Assembly (NCBI GenBank): GCA_028277765.1
Contig: JANQFQ010000028.1
Location: 1-64,000 of the forward strand
Direction: 5' to 3'
Length of the DNA stretch: 64,000 nucleotides
Source of the DNA: Desulfobacterales bacterium
GTDB lineage: Bacteria; Desulfobacterota; Desulfobacteria; Desulfobacterales; SURF-7
The notes under the pieces are model-generated. The model was not told the DNA's origin, searched no databases, and saw only the letters and a program-made list of their open reading frames with translations. Within the stretch, counting starts at the first letter, position 1. The number at the start of each line of letters is the position of its first letter. The translations under genes were made by a program, and so were the position numbers. This document shows positions 42,555-51,392 of this stretch, in pieces.

Positions 42555-43191
42555 TATAATACTCCCTGTTGGTTACTGGTTTTTGGGCTGTTTTGGGCTG
42601 CTGCTCATAAGGCATTGCCAAAAAACCTTGAAATTATAGATAGATATTAATGCCTATTGATAATATTAATATTTATTAAAAATTCTTTCTAACCATGCTA
42701 ATTGAGTTAAGTATTACATACTTGAATGTTGGGCTAAGATAACTGGTTCAGGAAACGCCAAAGTTTCAGCCAACCTGTCACAGACTGCGCCTCATAAAAA
42801 TAACATTTAATATCAAGCAGATAGGAAGAAAAATTCATAAGCCAAGTACATTGCAATACAGAAAACTCAACAATTATTAATATTGTACACCCTAAAAAAA
42901 TAGAATGTATTACTTACTTGTTTTAACGTTTTTGTCAAGCAATTTTTAAGTTTTCCCATGATCGTTGCTTCAAAGCGATCTCGTTGCATATATCTGATTT
43001 TTTTGAACATATAAAAAATATAAATATCTTGATAAAAATTCTATAATTGGGTATGTAAAAAATTTCAAATTTATAAGCGGTTTAGGATGACCCTGGGTAA
43101 TAAGTTTATAGTGTTAAATCAGTTAATTATATTTATTCAATAATCATAAGGAAAGGCTGCTGTGTCGTCTTTCCGGAACGAGGAGGAATGT
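42555..43191. promoter_or_regulatory. Divergent control region between the two catabolic operons
   Basis: This 637-bp, very AT-rich region has no gene. A near-identical 14-mer, GTATTACATACTTG (42711-42724) and GTATTACTTACTTG (42907-42920), occurs twice. The first is inside a perfect dyad AAGTAT-TAC-ATACTT (42709-42723). AATATTAATATT (from 42663) is a further 12-bp palindrome. These are plausible operator sites for a regulator acting on both operons. Confidence 0.5.
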
Positions 43192-43950
43192 ATGGCAATT
43201 AACAAGATCGTTTCTACAATGGATGAAGCTGTTGCCGGTATGCATGACGGTGCCATGATACATGTGGGCGGTTTCGGCACTATTGCCAGTGCGCCGAGCT
43301 GTCTTCTTGAAGCTGTATCTGAGCTGAATATCAAGGACCTTACCGTTGTTTCCAACAGCGGTGGTTTTGGCAAGGAAATCTGGGGCGAACATGATGTGGC
43401 GGTTCTTCACCAGACAGGCAAGATAAAAAAACATATTGTGTCCGCTCCTACAAATCCCTTGATTGTAAATGAACTGGAGACAAGGTTCAGAGCAAGGGAA
43501 ATCGAAGTGGAGCTGGTCCCCCAGGGTACCATGGCGGAGCGGATAAGGGCAGCCAGAGTTGGCCTTGGTGGTATTTTAACGCCAGTGGGTATTGGTACGG
43601 TTATTGAGGAAGGTAAAGAGGTGAAGGAGATTAACGGTGTCAAATATCTGCTGGAACTACCCTTAATGGCTGATTTTTCTCTTATAAGGGGCGCAAAGGC
43701 CGATAGATGGGGCAACCTTGTTTATAACGGGACGTCAAGAACGTTTAATGCCACCATGGCTGGCGCAGCCAAGGTTACCATTGCTGAAGTTGATGAGGTC
43801 GTTGAACTTGGCGATTTGGATCCTGAAGAGATCATTACACCCGGTGTTTATGTTGATAGGATTGTATTAAGGTCTGCTCCCAAAGCAAAAGATAACTACG
43901 AAGAGGTCGCTCAAAGAGCGGCTGACAAAAAAGAGAAAGAGGAGGCATAG
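43192..43950 (+). CDS. CoA transferase, subunit A
   Basis: The 252-residue alpha subunit of a class I (3-oxoacid/acetate type) CoA transferase: HVGGFGTIASAPSCLLEAV, then GTMAERIRAARVGLGG and LIRGAKADRWGNLVYNGTSRTFN (in pieces) are standard. ATG 43192 follows AGGAGG by five bases; a GTG at 43162 is a weaker choice. It moves CoA between carboxylic acids, for activation of an entering acid or for ring cleavage as IpdA does. It is followed by subunit B after one base. Confidence 0.88.
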   Translation: MAINKIVSTMDEAVAGMHDGAMIHVGGFGTIASAPSCLLEAVSELNIKDLTVVSNSGGFGKEIWGEHDVAVLHQTGKIKKHIVSAPTNPLIVNELETRFRAREIEVELVPQGTMAERIRAARVGLGGILTPVGIGTVIEEGKEVKEINGVKYLLELPLMADFSLIRGAKADRWGNLVYNGTSRTFNATMAGAAKVTIAEVDEVVELGDLDPEEIITPGVYVDRIVLRSAPKAKDNYEEVAQRAADKKEKEEA

Positions 43951-43951
43951 G

Positions 43952-44635
43952 ATGAACGATAAATTTAGTGACAAGTTTAGACTGGATGATCAGACTATGG
44001 CTCTCCGTGTGGCCAAGGAACTGGAAGACGGTATGGTTGTTAATCTGGGCATAGGAACCCCCTGCCTCGCGGCCAATTTAATTCCTACAGATAAAGAGGT
44101 CCTGTTTCATGCGGAAAACGGCTGCCTTGGGTTCGGACAGATATGCACTGCAGGCGAAGGGAGTCCGGATATTGTTAATGCGGGCGGACAGCCAGTTGAA
44201 CCCAAACCAGGTATGTGTTTTCTTGAGCATTGTGATTCCTTTGCCATTGTCCGAAGAGGGCTACTTGACTATACGGTCCTGGGCGGCCTTCAGGTGTCTG
44301 AAAAAGGGGATCTTGCAAACTGGATGGTACCAAAGAAAGAGATCGGTACCATTGGCGGCGCAATGGACCTGGCGTTGTGCGCCAAAAACACAATCGTACT
44401 GATGACACATAACACAAAGGATAATCAGTTTAAAATTGTAAAGGAATGCAGTTACCCGCTTACTGGTGAACGGTGTGTGAATATGGTCATAACCGATATC
44501 GCTGTTATGGTGATTACAGAGGATGGGATTGTACTCAAGGAAACAGCTCCTGGATGGACCGCTGAAGAGATACAGGAACTTACTGAACCAACGCTGATCA
44601 TTGATCCGGATTTGCATGATATAGAACTGGTGTAG
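43952..44635 (+). CDS. CoA transferase, subunit B
   Basis: The 227-residue beta subunit has the catalytic Glu in FHAENGCLGFG, and the glycine-rich GIGTPCLAANLIP. The length suits ScoB/PcaJ/IpdB-type enzymes; the sequence does not decide between them. The two subunits and the SDR-type gene after it (7 bp) are probably one transcript, so the CoA transfer may serve the same substrate as the SDR protein. Confidence 0.88.
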   Translation: MNDKFSDKFRLDDQTMALRVAKELEDGMVVNLGIGTPCLAANLIPTDKEVLFHAENGCLGFGQICTAGEGSPDIVNAGGQPVEPKPGMCFLEHCDSFAIVRRGLLDYTVLGGLQVSEKGDLANWMVPKKEIGTIGGAMDLALCAKNTIVLMTHNTKDNQFKIVKECSYPLTGERCVNMVITDIAVMVITEDGIVLKETAPGWTAEEIQELTEPTLIIDPDLHDIELV

Positions 44636-44642
44636 TCAATAT

Positions 44643-45650
44643 ATGCGCGTACTTTTAACCGGCGCTTTTGGCAATCTTGGGATTGCCGCAATTGAGGAAC
44701 TGCTCAGGCAAGATCATGATGTTCGATGTTTTGACATTGCCTCAAAAAAAAATAAAAAGAAAGCTAAGCAGTTTAACGGCCGGATAGAAATAATATGGGG
44801 TGATATCCGCAACAGGGAGACAGTGAACGGGGCTGTTGACGGGCAGGAGGCTATTATCCATAATGCAGCTGTTTTGCCTCCGGTGACCGACCTTCAACCT
44901 GAACTTGCGCGGGCCATCAATGTTGAGGGAACACGATATGTTATTGATGCTGCAAAGGTATCATCCCTTAAACCACTTGTTATATACGCATCATCTGTTG
45001 TCGTTCATGGTGCTGGTAAAGACAGCCGACCGCCGATAAAAGCAAGTAATCCCTTGAAACCGACGGACAATTATTCAACCCACAAGATTGAATGTGAAAA
45101 AATCATCGAAGAATCAGGAAATCCGTGGGTTGCGTTAAGAATTGGTGTGTCATTAGATCCTAACACTCGGGATGCAAACGGAGATGCGTTCAGGAAAATG
45201 TTTAATGTGACCCCTGAAACAAGGCTGGAATATGTTAATCCAAAGGATGTAGCGCTTGCGCAGGTGAATGCCCTGAAGTGCCCTGAAGCTGTTGGGAAGG
45301 CGTTTCTTATTGGAGGAGGGGAAACATGCCAGGTTACCTATCGTGATTTGTTTGATGCCATTTTTAACGCGCTTGGTATTGGTATGCCGCCCATAGATGC
45401 GTTTGGAACTGATTCCTTTTACACGGACTGGATGGACACAGAAGAGAGTCAGCGGCTTTTGAAGTATCAACAAGGAACATTTGAAGAGTATCGAAAAGAG
45501 CTGATGCGCAGCATGGGCATCATCAGATGGTCAGTGTTTCTGTTCCGCCCTTTGGTGCGATGGATGATTCTCAGGTATTCGGAGCCGTGGCAATCCAGAG
45601 GCAAGAAAAGCAAAATCCGGAATTCAAAGCACGAAACAATAATAAACTAA
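44643..45650 (+). CDS. NAD-dependent epimerase/dehydratase-like extended SDR (paralogue 1)
   Basis: The 335-residue extended SDR has the Rossmann motif TGAFGNLG (residues 6-13), catalytic Tyr and Lys in YSTHK, and upstream SSVVVHG with the catalytic Ser. The paralogue at 51393 shares the C-terminal WMDTEESQRLLKYQ-type segment. The 3-beta-hydroxysteroid dehydrogenases belong to this superfamily, but so do sugar epimerases, so the function is open. The last 14 residues (KSKIRNSKHETIIN) are coded by a dispersed intergenic repeat that has run into the gene, so the ancestral protein ended earlier. Confidence 0.8.
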   Translation: MRVLLTGAFGNLGIAAIEELLRQDHDVRCFDIASKKNKKKAKQFNGRIEIIWGDIRNRETVNGAVDGQEAIIHNAAVLPPVTDLQPELARAINVEGTRYVIDAAKVSSLKPLVIYASSVVVHGAGKDSRPPIKASNPLKPTDNYSTHKIECEKIIEESGNPWVALRIGVSLDPNTRDANGDAFRKMFNVTPETRLEYVNPKDVALAQVNALKCPEAVGKAFLIGGGETCQVTYRDLFDAIFNALGIGMPPIDAFGTDSFYTDWMDTEESQRLLKYQQGTFEEYRKELMRSMGIIRWSVFLFRPLVRWMILRYSEPWQSRGKKSKIRNSKHETIIN

Positions 45651-45715
45651 ATTTATAAAATGATGCTAGATGGCTGGTCGTAGTGAAACGGAGATCCCGC
45701 TTCTTTTTAGCGGGA
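45606..45715. repeat. Dispersed repeats at the end of the SDR gene
   Basis: 45608-45648 is a partial copy of the 'TCCGAA...GCACGAAACAA' unit and supplies the last codons of the SDR gene. From 45662 a second repeat, GATGGCTGGTCG-AGTGAAACG followed by CCCGCT-loop-AGCGGG, recurs at 62950-62997 nearly unchanged. The terminal hairpin also recurs alone at 51111. Confidence 0.65.
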
Positions 45716-45796
45716 ATGTTAGATAAAGGCTTAGAGAAAAATAACGGGGCAGGGTGCCCATGCCACTAGAGTTTTTATCCAGTATCGAAATTTTCA

Positions 45797-46717
45797 ATGC
45801 CGAACAAACTCACAAAAAAAGAGCTTGAACAGCGCGTAAAAGAGCTTGAAAAAGATGTTATTAAGCTCAAGAAGGCTGAAGAGGCGCTGAGAAAGAGTGA
45901 AGACAGATTTCGCGCTCAATATAAAGGTATACCTGTCCCCACTTACACATGGCAGAAGGTTGAAGACGATTTTGTCATGATAAACTGCAACAATGCGGCA
46001 CGTATTTCAACACGGCGGTGGGCCACCAATAATATCGGGATTAGAGCCAGCAGGATATTCAAAGATACACCCAAAGACTATGAAGACGTTATTAAATGTT
46101 TTGAAACAAAAAAGAATATTCAGACGACCTGGAAATATACGGATATTGAAACCGGTAAACCATCGGTTTTTGATGTAAAGATGGTGTTTATCCCGCCGGA
46201 TCTTGTTCTGGTACATTCAGAGGATATCACTAAGCGGATGCAGGATGAAAAGGAAATCCTGGAGAAAGAGAAAAAACTGAAAAAGCAGGCCCACAATCTA
46301 CAGGAATTCAATACTGCCTTAAATGTTTTGCTCGAACACAGGGAAAAAGAGAAAAAGGAGCTTGAGGAGAATATTGTCGCGAGTATAAAAAAACTTGTCC
46401 TCCCTTATCTTGATGAGTTTGATAAAGGGAAGCTCAGCTCAAAAAACCGTATGTATCTTGATATCATCCGTTCAAATCTTGAAGAATTGCTCGCTCCGAT
46501 TACAAAGAGACTCTCCTCAGAATACCTGAACCTCACACCTACTGAAATCAAGATCGCAGATTTTATCAGAAGGGGTTTGACCAGCAAAGAGATCGCGTTA
46601 CAGATTAACGTTTCTCCAAACGCTGTTCTATTCCATAGGAAGAATATCAGGAAGAAACTCGGGTTGGTGCATAAAAAAACAAACCTGAGTTCTTTTTTGC
46701 AGACATTGTCGGGATGA
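45797..46717 (+). CDS. PAS-LuxR transcription regulator
   Basis: The 306-residue protein has an N-terminal coiled coil (KKELEQRVKELEKDV), a PAS domain (about 35-155), a linker helix and a C-terminal LuxR/GerE helix-turn-helix: LTPTEIKIADFIRRGLTSKE and NAVLFHRKNIRKKLG. No receiver is present, so activity is probably set by a ligand of the PAS domain. It lies between the CoA-transferase operon and the corrinoid/flavoprotein operon, and closely resembles the C-terminal half of the protein at 53692. PAS-LuxR regulators of this kind commonly accompany corrinoid methyltransferase clusters. A clear ribosome site is not visible at ATG 45797. Confidence 0.82.
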   Translation: MPNKLTKKELEQRVKELEKDVIKLKKAEEALRKSEDRFRAQYKGIPVPTYTWQKVEDDFVMINCNNAARISTRRWATNNIGIRASRIFKDTPKDYEDVIKCFETKKNIQTTWKYTDIETGKPSVFDVKMVFIPPDLVLVHSEDITKRMQDEKEILEKEKKLKKQAHNLQEFNTALNVLLEHREKEKKELEENIVASIKKLVLPYLDEFDKGKLSSKNRMYLDIIRSNLEELLAPITKRLSSEYLNLTPTEIKIADFIRRGLTSKEIALQINVSPNAVLFHRKNIRKKLGLVHKKTNLSSFLQTLSG

Positions 46718-46720
46718 ATT

Positions 46721-46751
46721 GGGTAGCGTATCACTACCAATACACTACCAA
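46721..46751 (+). promoter_or_regulatory. Candidate regulator-binding repeats
   Basis: GGTAG-N7-CTACC (46722-46738) is a dyad, and CACTACCAA (46732-46740) is repeated at 46743-46751, 11 bp or one helical turn away. The location, between the PAS-LuxR gene and the corrinoid gene it may control, makes it a possible binding site. Confidence 0.35.
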
Positions 46752-46887
46752 CAGTTTATCATTTAAATTTTTATGTTTTTATGCTATATAGAATTTTTTT
46801 AAATTTGATAGAAATACTATGTTTTCGATTTTATTGTATTTTTTTATGTATATAGTGAATCTCATAATAAACTAAGGAGACATAAAA

Positions 46888-47526
46888 ATGGATATTAAAG
46901 AAATCGCGGAATCGTTTGTAAAGCTCCAGACTGATCCTACCAAAGAGAAAATACAGGCTGCTTTGGACGAAGGGATGGATCCGGTTGACATTCTTCAGGA
47001 GGGGGTGATTGCCGGCCTGCAGGAGGTTGGAAAAAAGTTTGAGGCAGAGGAATACTTTTTAGCGGAACTGATGATGGCCGGGAAACTCGGAGAAGCCTGT
47101 ATGGCAATTATCAATCCACATCTCCCCGAAAACACCGGACCCGCAAAAGGCACGGTAGTGCTGGGGGCAGTGGAAGGGGATCTTCATGACATCGGCTACG
47201 GTCTTGTGGCAAACCAGCTGAAACTGGCGGGTTATGACGTCCATCCAATAGGGGTTAATATTCCGAGCCTTCAGTTTATTGAAAAAGCCCAGGAACTGAA
47301 CGCTGATATCATTGGTCTTTCAGCCTTCCTGGTAACCACTATCCCAAACTGTTCAGAGGTCGTTAAATACTTAGTTGATATGAATATCAGGGACAAATTC
47401 AAGGTGATTATAGGTGGTGCGGAAACGACTAAGGCAAAAGCAGAAGAGATGGGGTGTGATGGTCAGGCGGATGATGCATTTGAAGCAGTGACTCTCTGTA
47501 ATACATTGATGGGGCACACATCCTAA
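46888..47526 (+). CDS. Corrinoid-binding methyl carrier protein (MtbC/MtmC type)
   Basis: The 212-residue protein carries a methyl group on cobalamin between a substrate-specific and a central methyltransferase. The N-terminal helical cap (residues 1-85) is followed by the B12 Rossmann domain with DLHDIG (axial His), GLSAFLVTT and GGAETT. ATG 46888 has AAGGAG ahead. It heads an operon of a 3-ketosteroid-dehydrogenase-like enzyme, an SRPBCC protein and an MtmB-type methyltransferase, which should be its partner enzyme. A methyl-THF methyltransferase lies further down. A reductive activator (RamA/RACo) is not found in this window. Confidence 0.92.
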   Translation: MDIKEIAESFVKLQTDPTKEKIQAALDEGMDPVDILQEGVIAGLQEVGKKFEAEEYFLAELMMAGKLGEACMAIINPHLPENTGPAKGTVVLGAVEGDLHDIGYGLVANQLKLAGYDVHPIGVNIPSLQFIEKAQELNADIIGLSAFLVTTIPNCSEVVKYLVDMNIRDKFKVIIGGAETTKAKAEEMGCDGQADDAFEAVTLCNTLMGHTS

Positions 47527-47582
47527 ACTTTTATAGAATTATTATTTGGTTCAGACATTTACAAAAACGATGAGAGGGACAG

Positions 47583-49226
47583 ATGACAAACAAACCGGAA
47601 AAATGGGACATGGAAACCGATGTGCTGGTTATTGGAACAGGCGCTGCAGGGCTTACGTCAGCGATAGTTGCTAAAGATAACGGGGCAGCGGTGCTGGTGA
47701 TAGAAAAATCAGGCCTGGTAGGCGGTACAACATCCGCTTCTGGGGGTGCTGTATGGGCACCCTGCAATCATCATATGACTGAAAAAGGGATAGATGATTC
47801 AAGGGAAGAGGCCTTGGTATATTGTAAACAGATAACCAAAGGGCGTGTGCCTGAGGAGCTTGTCGAGAAATATATTGATACGGTTCCGGAAATGCTAAAA
47901 TTCATGGAAGATACTACGCCTTTGAAATTTGAAGTGGCCACAATGCCTGACTATCATCCCCAATTCGAGGGAGGACATGACGGGAAAGACTCACGGACAT
48001 TAGGTCCGCTTACGTTTAATAAAATGGAACTGGGTGACAGCATGGCAAAACTTCGCCCAAATCCCACGATGGGGCTGCCGCTTACCTTCGCGGAGATGGA
48101 TGAGTGGGACTCGATCTGCAAGCCTCAGAATGTCGATTTTGAACTGATTGCCCAGCGTATGGGGGAGGGCCTGTGCGGCTTTGGCGAGGCCTTGATGGCT
48201 GCGCTGTACAAGGGATGCCTGGACAGGGATATTGATCCAATTGTTAACACCCGCGCATTGGAATTGGTTGTTGATGACGGAAAGGTAATAGGTATCATCG
48301 CCCGGCAGGAGGATAAAGAGATCTATATCAGTGCTAGCAAGGGCGTTATCCTTGCGAGTGGTGGTTTTGAATGGAACGAGGAATTGAAAAACACGTTTCT
48401 GCCGGGAGAAATTACCCATCCAAACAGCCCGCCCTACAATGAAGGCGACGGACTTAAGATGGCCATGTCTGTCAATGCAAAACTGGGAAATATGACAGAG
48501 CACTGGGGATGGGTATCCATGTCTATTCCAGGAGAAGAGGTTGACGGACGTCCCCTTAGCAGGGGAAGTCTTACCGAGCGGGCCCTTCCCCATGTGATCA
48601 TTGTCAATAAAAAGGGGAAACGGTTTGTAAATGAAGCGGCAAGTTACAACGACATGTTCAAACCTTTCTGGGAAGTTAATGAAAATACCCTTGAATACAA
48701 GAACCTTCCATCATGGCATGTGTTTGACCAGCAGTTCCATGACAAGTACGCTTTTTTAACAGTCATGCCGGGTGAAGATGTTCCTGATTACATCCTTCAA
48801 GCAGATACGATTAAGGAACTGGCTGAAAAAGCGGGTATTGACCCTGAGGGACTTGCCAATGAAGTTGAGAAATTTAACGGGTATGTTGAAAAAGGGGAGG
48901 ACCCGGACTTTAACAGGGGTAAGGATGTTTTTGACCACTACTGGGGGGATGCTGATAACAAACCGAATCCGTCTCTGGGATATATTAAAAAACCACCGTT
49001 TTACGCCATGCAGAATTACTGCGGGTCTCTTGGAACCAAAGGCGGTCCCAGAACCAGCACAGACGCGCAGGTGCTTCATATGTCCGGTGTTCCGATTCCC
49101 GGACTTTATGCAGCAGGTAATGTAACTGCAGTTGTCAGCGGGCCGAGCTATTTTGGCGCTGGCGGGACAATCGGCCCGGCAATGACGTTCGGTTATTTAG
49201 CCGCCAGGCATGCTGCAAAACAGTAA
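47583..49226 (+). CDS. FAD-dependent 3-ketosteroid dehydrogenase-like enzyme
   Basis: The 547-residue flavoprotein belongs to the 3-ketosteroid Delta1-dehydrogenase/Delta4-dehydrogenase and fumarate-reductase family. The FAD dinucleotide motif GTGAAGLTSAIVAKDNG lies at residues 18-34 and VGGTTSASGGAVWAP follows. The C-terminal segment SYFGAGGTIGPAMTFGYLAA closely matches KstD, including the Tyr and Gly that polarise the 3-keto group. KstD inserts or, in reverse, reduces the 1,2 double bond of a 3-ketosteroid. No signal peptide is seen. It lies between the corrinoid gene and the MtmB-type gene; C10 methyl transfer on a phenolic A ring makes exactly a 1,4-dien-3-one. Other cyclic ketone substrates are not excluded. 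Confidence 0.8.
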   Translation: MTNKPEKWDMETDVLVIGTGAAGLTSAIVAKDNGAAVLVIEKSGLVGGTTSASGGAVWAPCNHHMTEKGIDDSREEALVYCKQITKGRVPEELVEKYIDTVPEMLKFMEDTTPLKFEVATMPDYHPQFEGGHDGKDSRTLGPLTFNKMELGDSMAKLRPNPTMGLPLTFAEMDEWDSICKPQNVDFELIAQRMGEGLCGFGEALMAALYKGCLDRDIDPIVNTRALELVVDDGKVIGIIARQEDKEIYISASKGVILASGGFEWNEELKNTFLPGEITHPNSPPYNEGDGLKMAMSVNAKLGNMTEHWGWVSMSIPGEEVDGRPLSRGSLTERALPHVIIVNKKGKRFVNEAASYNDMFKPFWEVNENTLEYKNLPSWHVFDQQFHDKYAFLTVMPGEDVPDYILQADTIKELAEKAGIDPEGLANEVEKFNGYVEKGEDPDFNRGKDVFDHYWGDADNKPNPSLGYIKKPPFYAMQNYCGSLGTKGGPRTSTDAQVLHMSGVPIPGLYAAGNVTAVVSGPSYFGAGGTIGPAMTFGYLAARHAAKQ

Positions 49227-49238
49227 GGAGGATACATC

Positions 49239-49688
49239 ATGCCGCAAGTTGAATATAAAAATATTGTAAACGCGCCAATGGACGCAGTCTGGTCCTATGT
49301 GAGCGTTATTGATAAATGGGCGCCTTTTCTTAAAGGTTATGTAAAGCATGAGGAGCTGAACGACAAGGAGTCGATCTGGACCCTTAAAGGTGATGTGGGG
49401 GTGCTCTGTCGTGTGGTTGAAATGAAAGTAAACATTACGGACTGGGATGATGACGCGAAAAAAGTCGCTTTTGAAATCGAAGGGATCAATGAAAAAGCGA
49501 CTGGTGGCGGCACATTCATCGCCGTGTCACAGTCAGACAATGAAACAGAACTCACATTTATTCTTGAAATCAATGCCGGGGGGATGATCGGCCCGGTTGT
49601 CAATGTACTTATGAAACCGATGCTTAAGCCTGTGGCTGCTGAAATGGCTAATAAGATTAAAGATGCCATAGAGAAAGAACAGGCATAG
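49239..49688 (+). CDS. SRPBCC-family (polyketide cyclase/CoxG-like) protein
   Basis: This 149-residue protein has the START-like helix-grip fold that binds hydrophobic ligands: N-terminal VEYKNIVNAPMDAVWSYVS, alternating beta strands, and the long C-terminal helix KPVAAEMANKIKDAIEKEQ. The family includes CoxG-like proteins, ketosteroid-isomerase-unrelated lipid binders and cyclases. It starts 12 bp after the flavoprotein gene with AAGGAGG, so it is in the same operon and may hold or deliver a bulky hydrophobic substrate. Catalytic function is not predictable. Confidence 0.8.
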   Translation: MPQVEYKNIVNAPMDAVWSYVSVIDKWAPFLKGYVKHEELNDKESIWTLKGDVGVLCRVVEMKVNITDWDDDAKKVAFEIEGINEKATGGGTFIAVSQSDNETELTFILEINAGGMIGPVVNVLMKPMLKPVAAEMANKIKDAIEKEQA

Positions 49689-49741
49689 TCACAGGTTTCT
49701 TATTAAGATTTTAATCAATTTTATAAAATAGGAGAGAGAGA

Positions 49742-51091
49742 ATGATACCCTTAATCGATTTTCAGGATCGTGTTCTAAACGGTCCGGTAAAAAAGTCTGA
49801 TGAGTTTGACCTGGAATTTTCAATGAAACTCCGTGAGCTGGTTGAAAAGTACGACATCAAATATAATCCTGAAGAATTGATCGTCGATGATGAAACTGCT
49901 GATGCTGTTTTTGATGCAGGGGTGGATTTGCTCGCAGAAATCGGAATTTATCACATGGATACCCAGCGTGTGATCATGTTCAATAAGCAGGAGATCCTTG
50001 ATGTTGCAGACGAGTATAAGGAGACGCCCAGCAAGGTGGTCTTCGGGCAGGGTGATGATGAAATGACCATCGCTTACAGAACAGGTGAAGATAAAACACC
50101 GCCGGTTTTATACTCAGGTGCGCCGGCTGTGGCGACAGAAGAGGACTTTATGCCTTATGTTCAGTCCTTTGCACAGGAGGAGACGGTCGCGGGTATGGGG
50201 ATCATGCCCGGCCTCGCGAAACTCGGGGATATTGAACCAAAGGCCGGCACACTGAGCGAAATTCATGTTGCCCTGTGGGAACAAGAGCAGCTCCAGGAAG
50301 TGTTGAGACGGGTCGGCAGACCGGGAATGAACATGGGCCTGCTGGCGACGGCAAGCGAACTGGGCGCGATATATGAATGCATCAAGCCCGGACGCCGTGA
50401 AACATGGAACACCCAAATTGGAATTCATATCATACCGGAGATGAAGCTTGATTGGGCAGCACTTTTAAAAGCTCATTTTTGTCAGGACAGGGGTATTGCA
50501 CCGTGGCAGAGCGCCATGTCGATGATCGGCGGCCTCTGCCGTGACGCTGCTGACGCGGCTGTCGGTATGATCGCGAATATGCTTGGACAGATCTGTTATG
50601 GACATGGACCGACATGTAGTGTCTTCCCTAATCACATGGACGGAAGCTGGGGTACTCTCGCCACACACTGGTGCGCAGGCGCTGCGCTCAGGGCATCAGA
50701 GCGAAATATCAAAGTGGCTACCGGAAGTTCGGTTTCAGGACCTTACCAGACATGGAGACATCCTGTTTCGCTGCTGAATTCAGCGGCCATTGCTACCATT
50801 TACACGGCTTGCGGTTTCTCATACTCCTGGATTGCCGGACACACAGGGCTTGAGGCCCGTCTTATAGGCGAAGTAATGAAGGTTACCGCTGGTATGGACA
50901 AGGCCAAGGCAAATGAGCTTGCCCTTAAAATCCAGGCAAAGGTTGATGAACAGCTCCCGGGAATAACAGAACAGATCCCGTTTTTAGGAGCATATGATTA
51001 TGACGGTAAGGAAACAAAACCAAAGCCTGAATATGAGGCTGGTATGATGAAAGTTAAGGAAGAACTGGCTGCTCTTGGGATGCCGTACTAA
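49742..51091 (+). CDS. MtmB-family corrinoid methyltransferase with Gly at the pyrrolysine position
   Basis: The 449-residue protein aligns along its whole length with the monomethylamine methyltransferase MtmB: the N-terminal FDAGVDLLAEIGIYHMDT, the GRPGM segment (192-196), and TGLEARLIGEVMKVTAG at the C-terminus. MtmB uses a UAG-encoded pyrrolysine three residues after GRPGM (residue 202 in Methanosarcina). Here codon 199 is GGC (50336-50338), giving GRPGMNMG, and the gene holds no in-frame UAG. It therefore should not act on methylamine by the Pyl mechanism. The nearest functional relative I recall is EmtA, the cobalamin-dependent oestrogen methyltransferase of Denitratisoma. Operon partners (corrinoid protein, KstD-like enzyme) fit that better than amine metabolism. 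Confidence 0.88.
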   Translation: MIPLIDFQDRVLNGPVKKSDEFDLEFSMKLRELVEKYDIKYNPEELIVDDETADAVFDAGVDLLAEIGIYHMDTQRVIMFNKQEILDVADEYKETPSKVVFGQGDDEMTIAYRTGEDKTPPVLYSGAPAVATEEDFMPYVQSFAQEETVAGMGIMPGLAKLGDIEPKAGTLSEIHVALWEQEQLQEVLRRVGRPGMNMGLLATASELGAIYECIKPGRRETWNTQIGIHIIPEMKLDWAALLKAHFCQDRGIAPWQSAMSMIGGLCRDAADAAVGMIANMLGQICYGHGPTCSVFPNHMDGSWGTLATHWCAGAALRASERNIKVATGSSVSGPYQTWRHPVSLLNSAAIATIYTACGFSYSWIAGHTGLEARLIGEVMKVTAGMDKAKANELALKIQAKVDEQLPGITEQIPFLGAYDYDGKETKPKPEYEAGMMKVKEELAALGMPY

Positions 51092-51392
51092 GTTTAAAAT
51101 CAAAACTGGATCCCGCTTTTAGCGGGACTGGGGACTGAGTTGTGGAAATCCGAAGCACGAAACACGAAACAATATTAAATGATCAAAATTATAATGACCA
51201 AAACAATTAGGATCCTTCAAAACAATTGACAAACAAAAAGTTTTGAGAATTTGTAAATTTAATATTCGAATTTGTTTCGTGCTTCGATATTCGAATTTCG
51301 GATTTATTTTTCATAAGATTAAGCTAAAGAAAATCTACGATCAGATTTTCCTGAGAGAGATAGATATTTTTGAATAATCAGAGGGAAGATTT
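51092..51392. repeat. Repeat-containing intergenic region
   Basis: GATCCCGCTTTTAGCGGGA (51111-51129) is a short hairpin that may end the operon transcript. It is followed by a copy of the 'TCCGAAGCACGAAAC' repeat and its inverted end TTCGAATTTCGGATT (51144-51306). The SDR gene starts after GAGGGAAG. Confidence 0.6.

Noticed and set aside
43192..44635. Assignment of the CoA transferase as IpdAB (steroid ring-opening hydrolase)
   Set aside because: Sizes and the ENG motif fit general class I CoA transferases equally well. The context is suggestive only.
49742..51091. Pyrrolysine read-through in the MtmB-like gene
   Set aside because: There is no in-frame TAG before the normal stop, and the equivalent codon is GGC.
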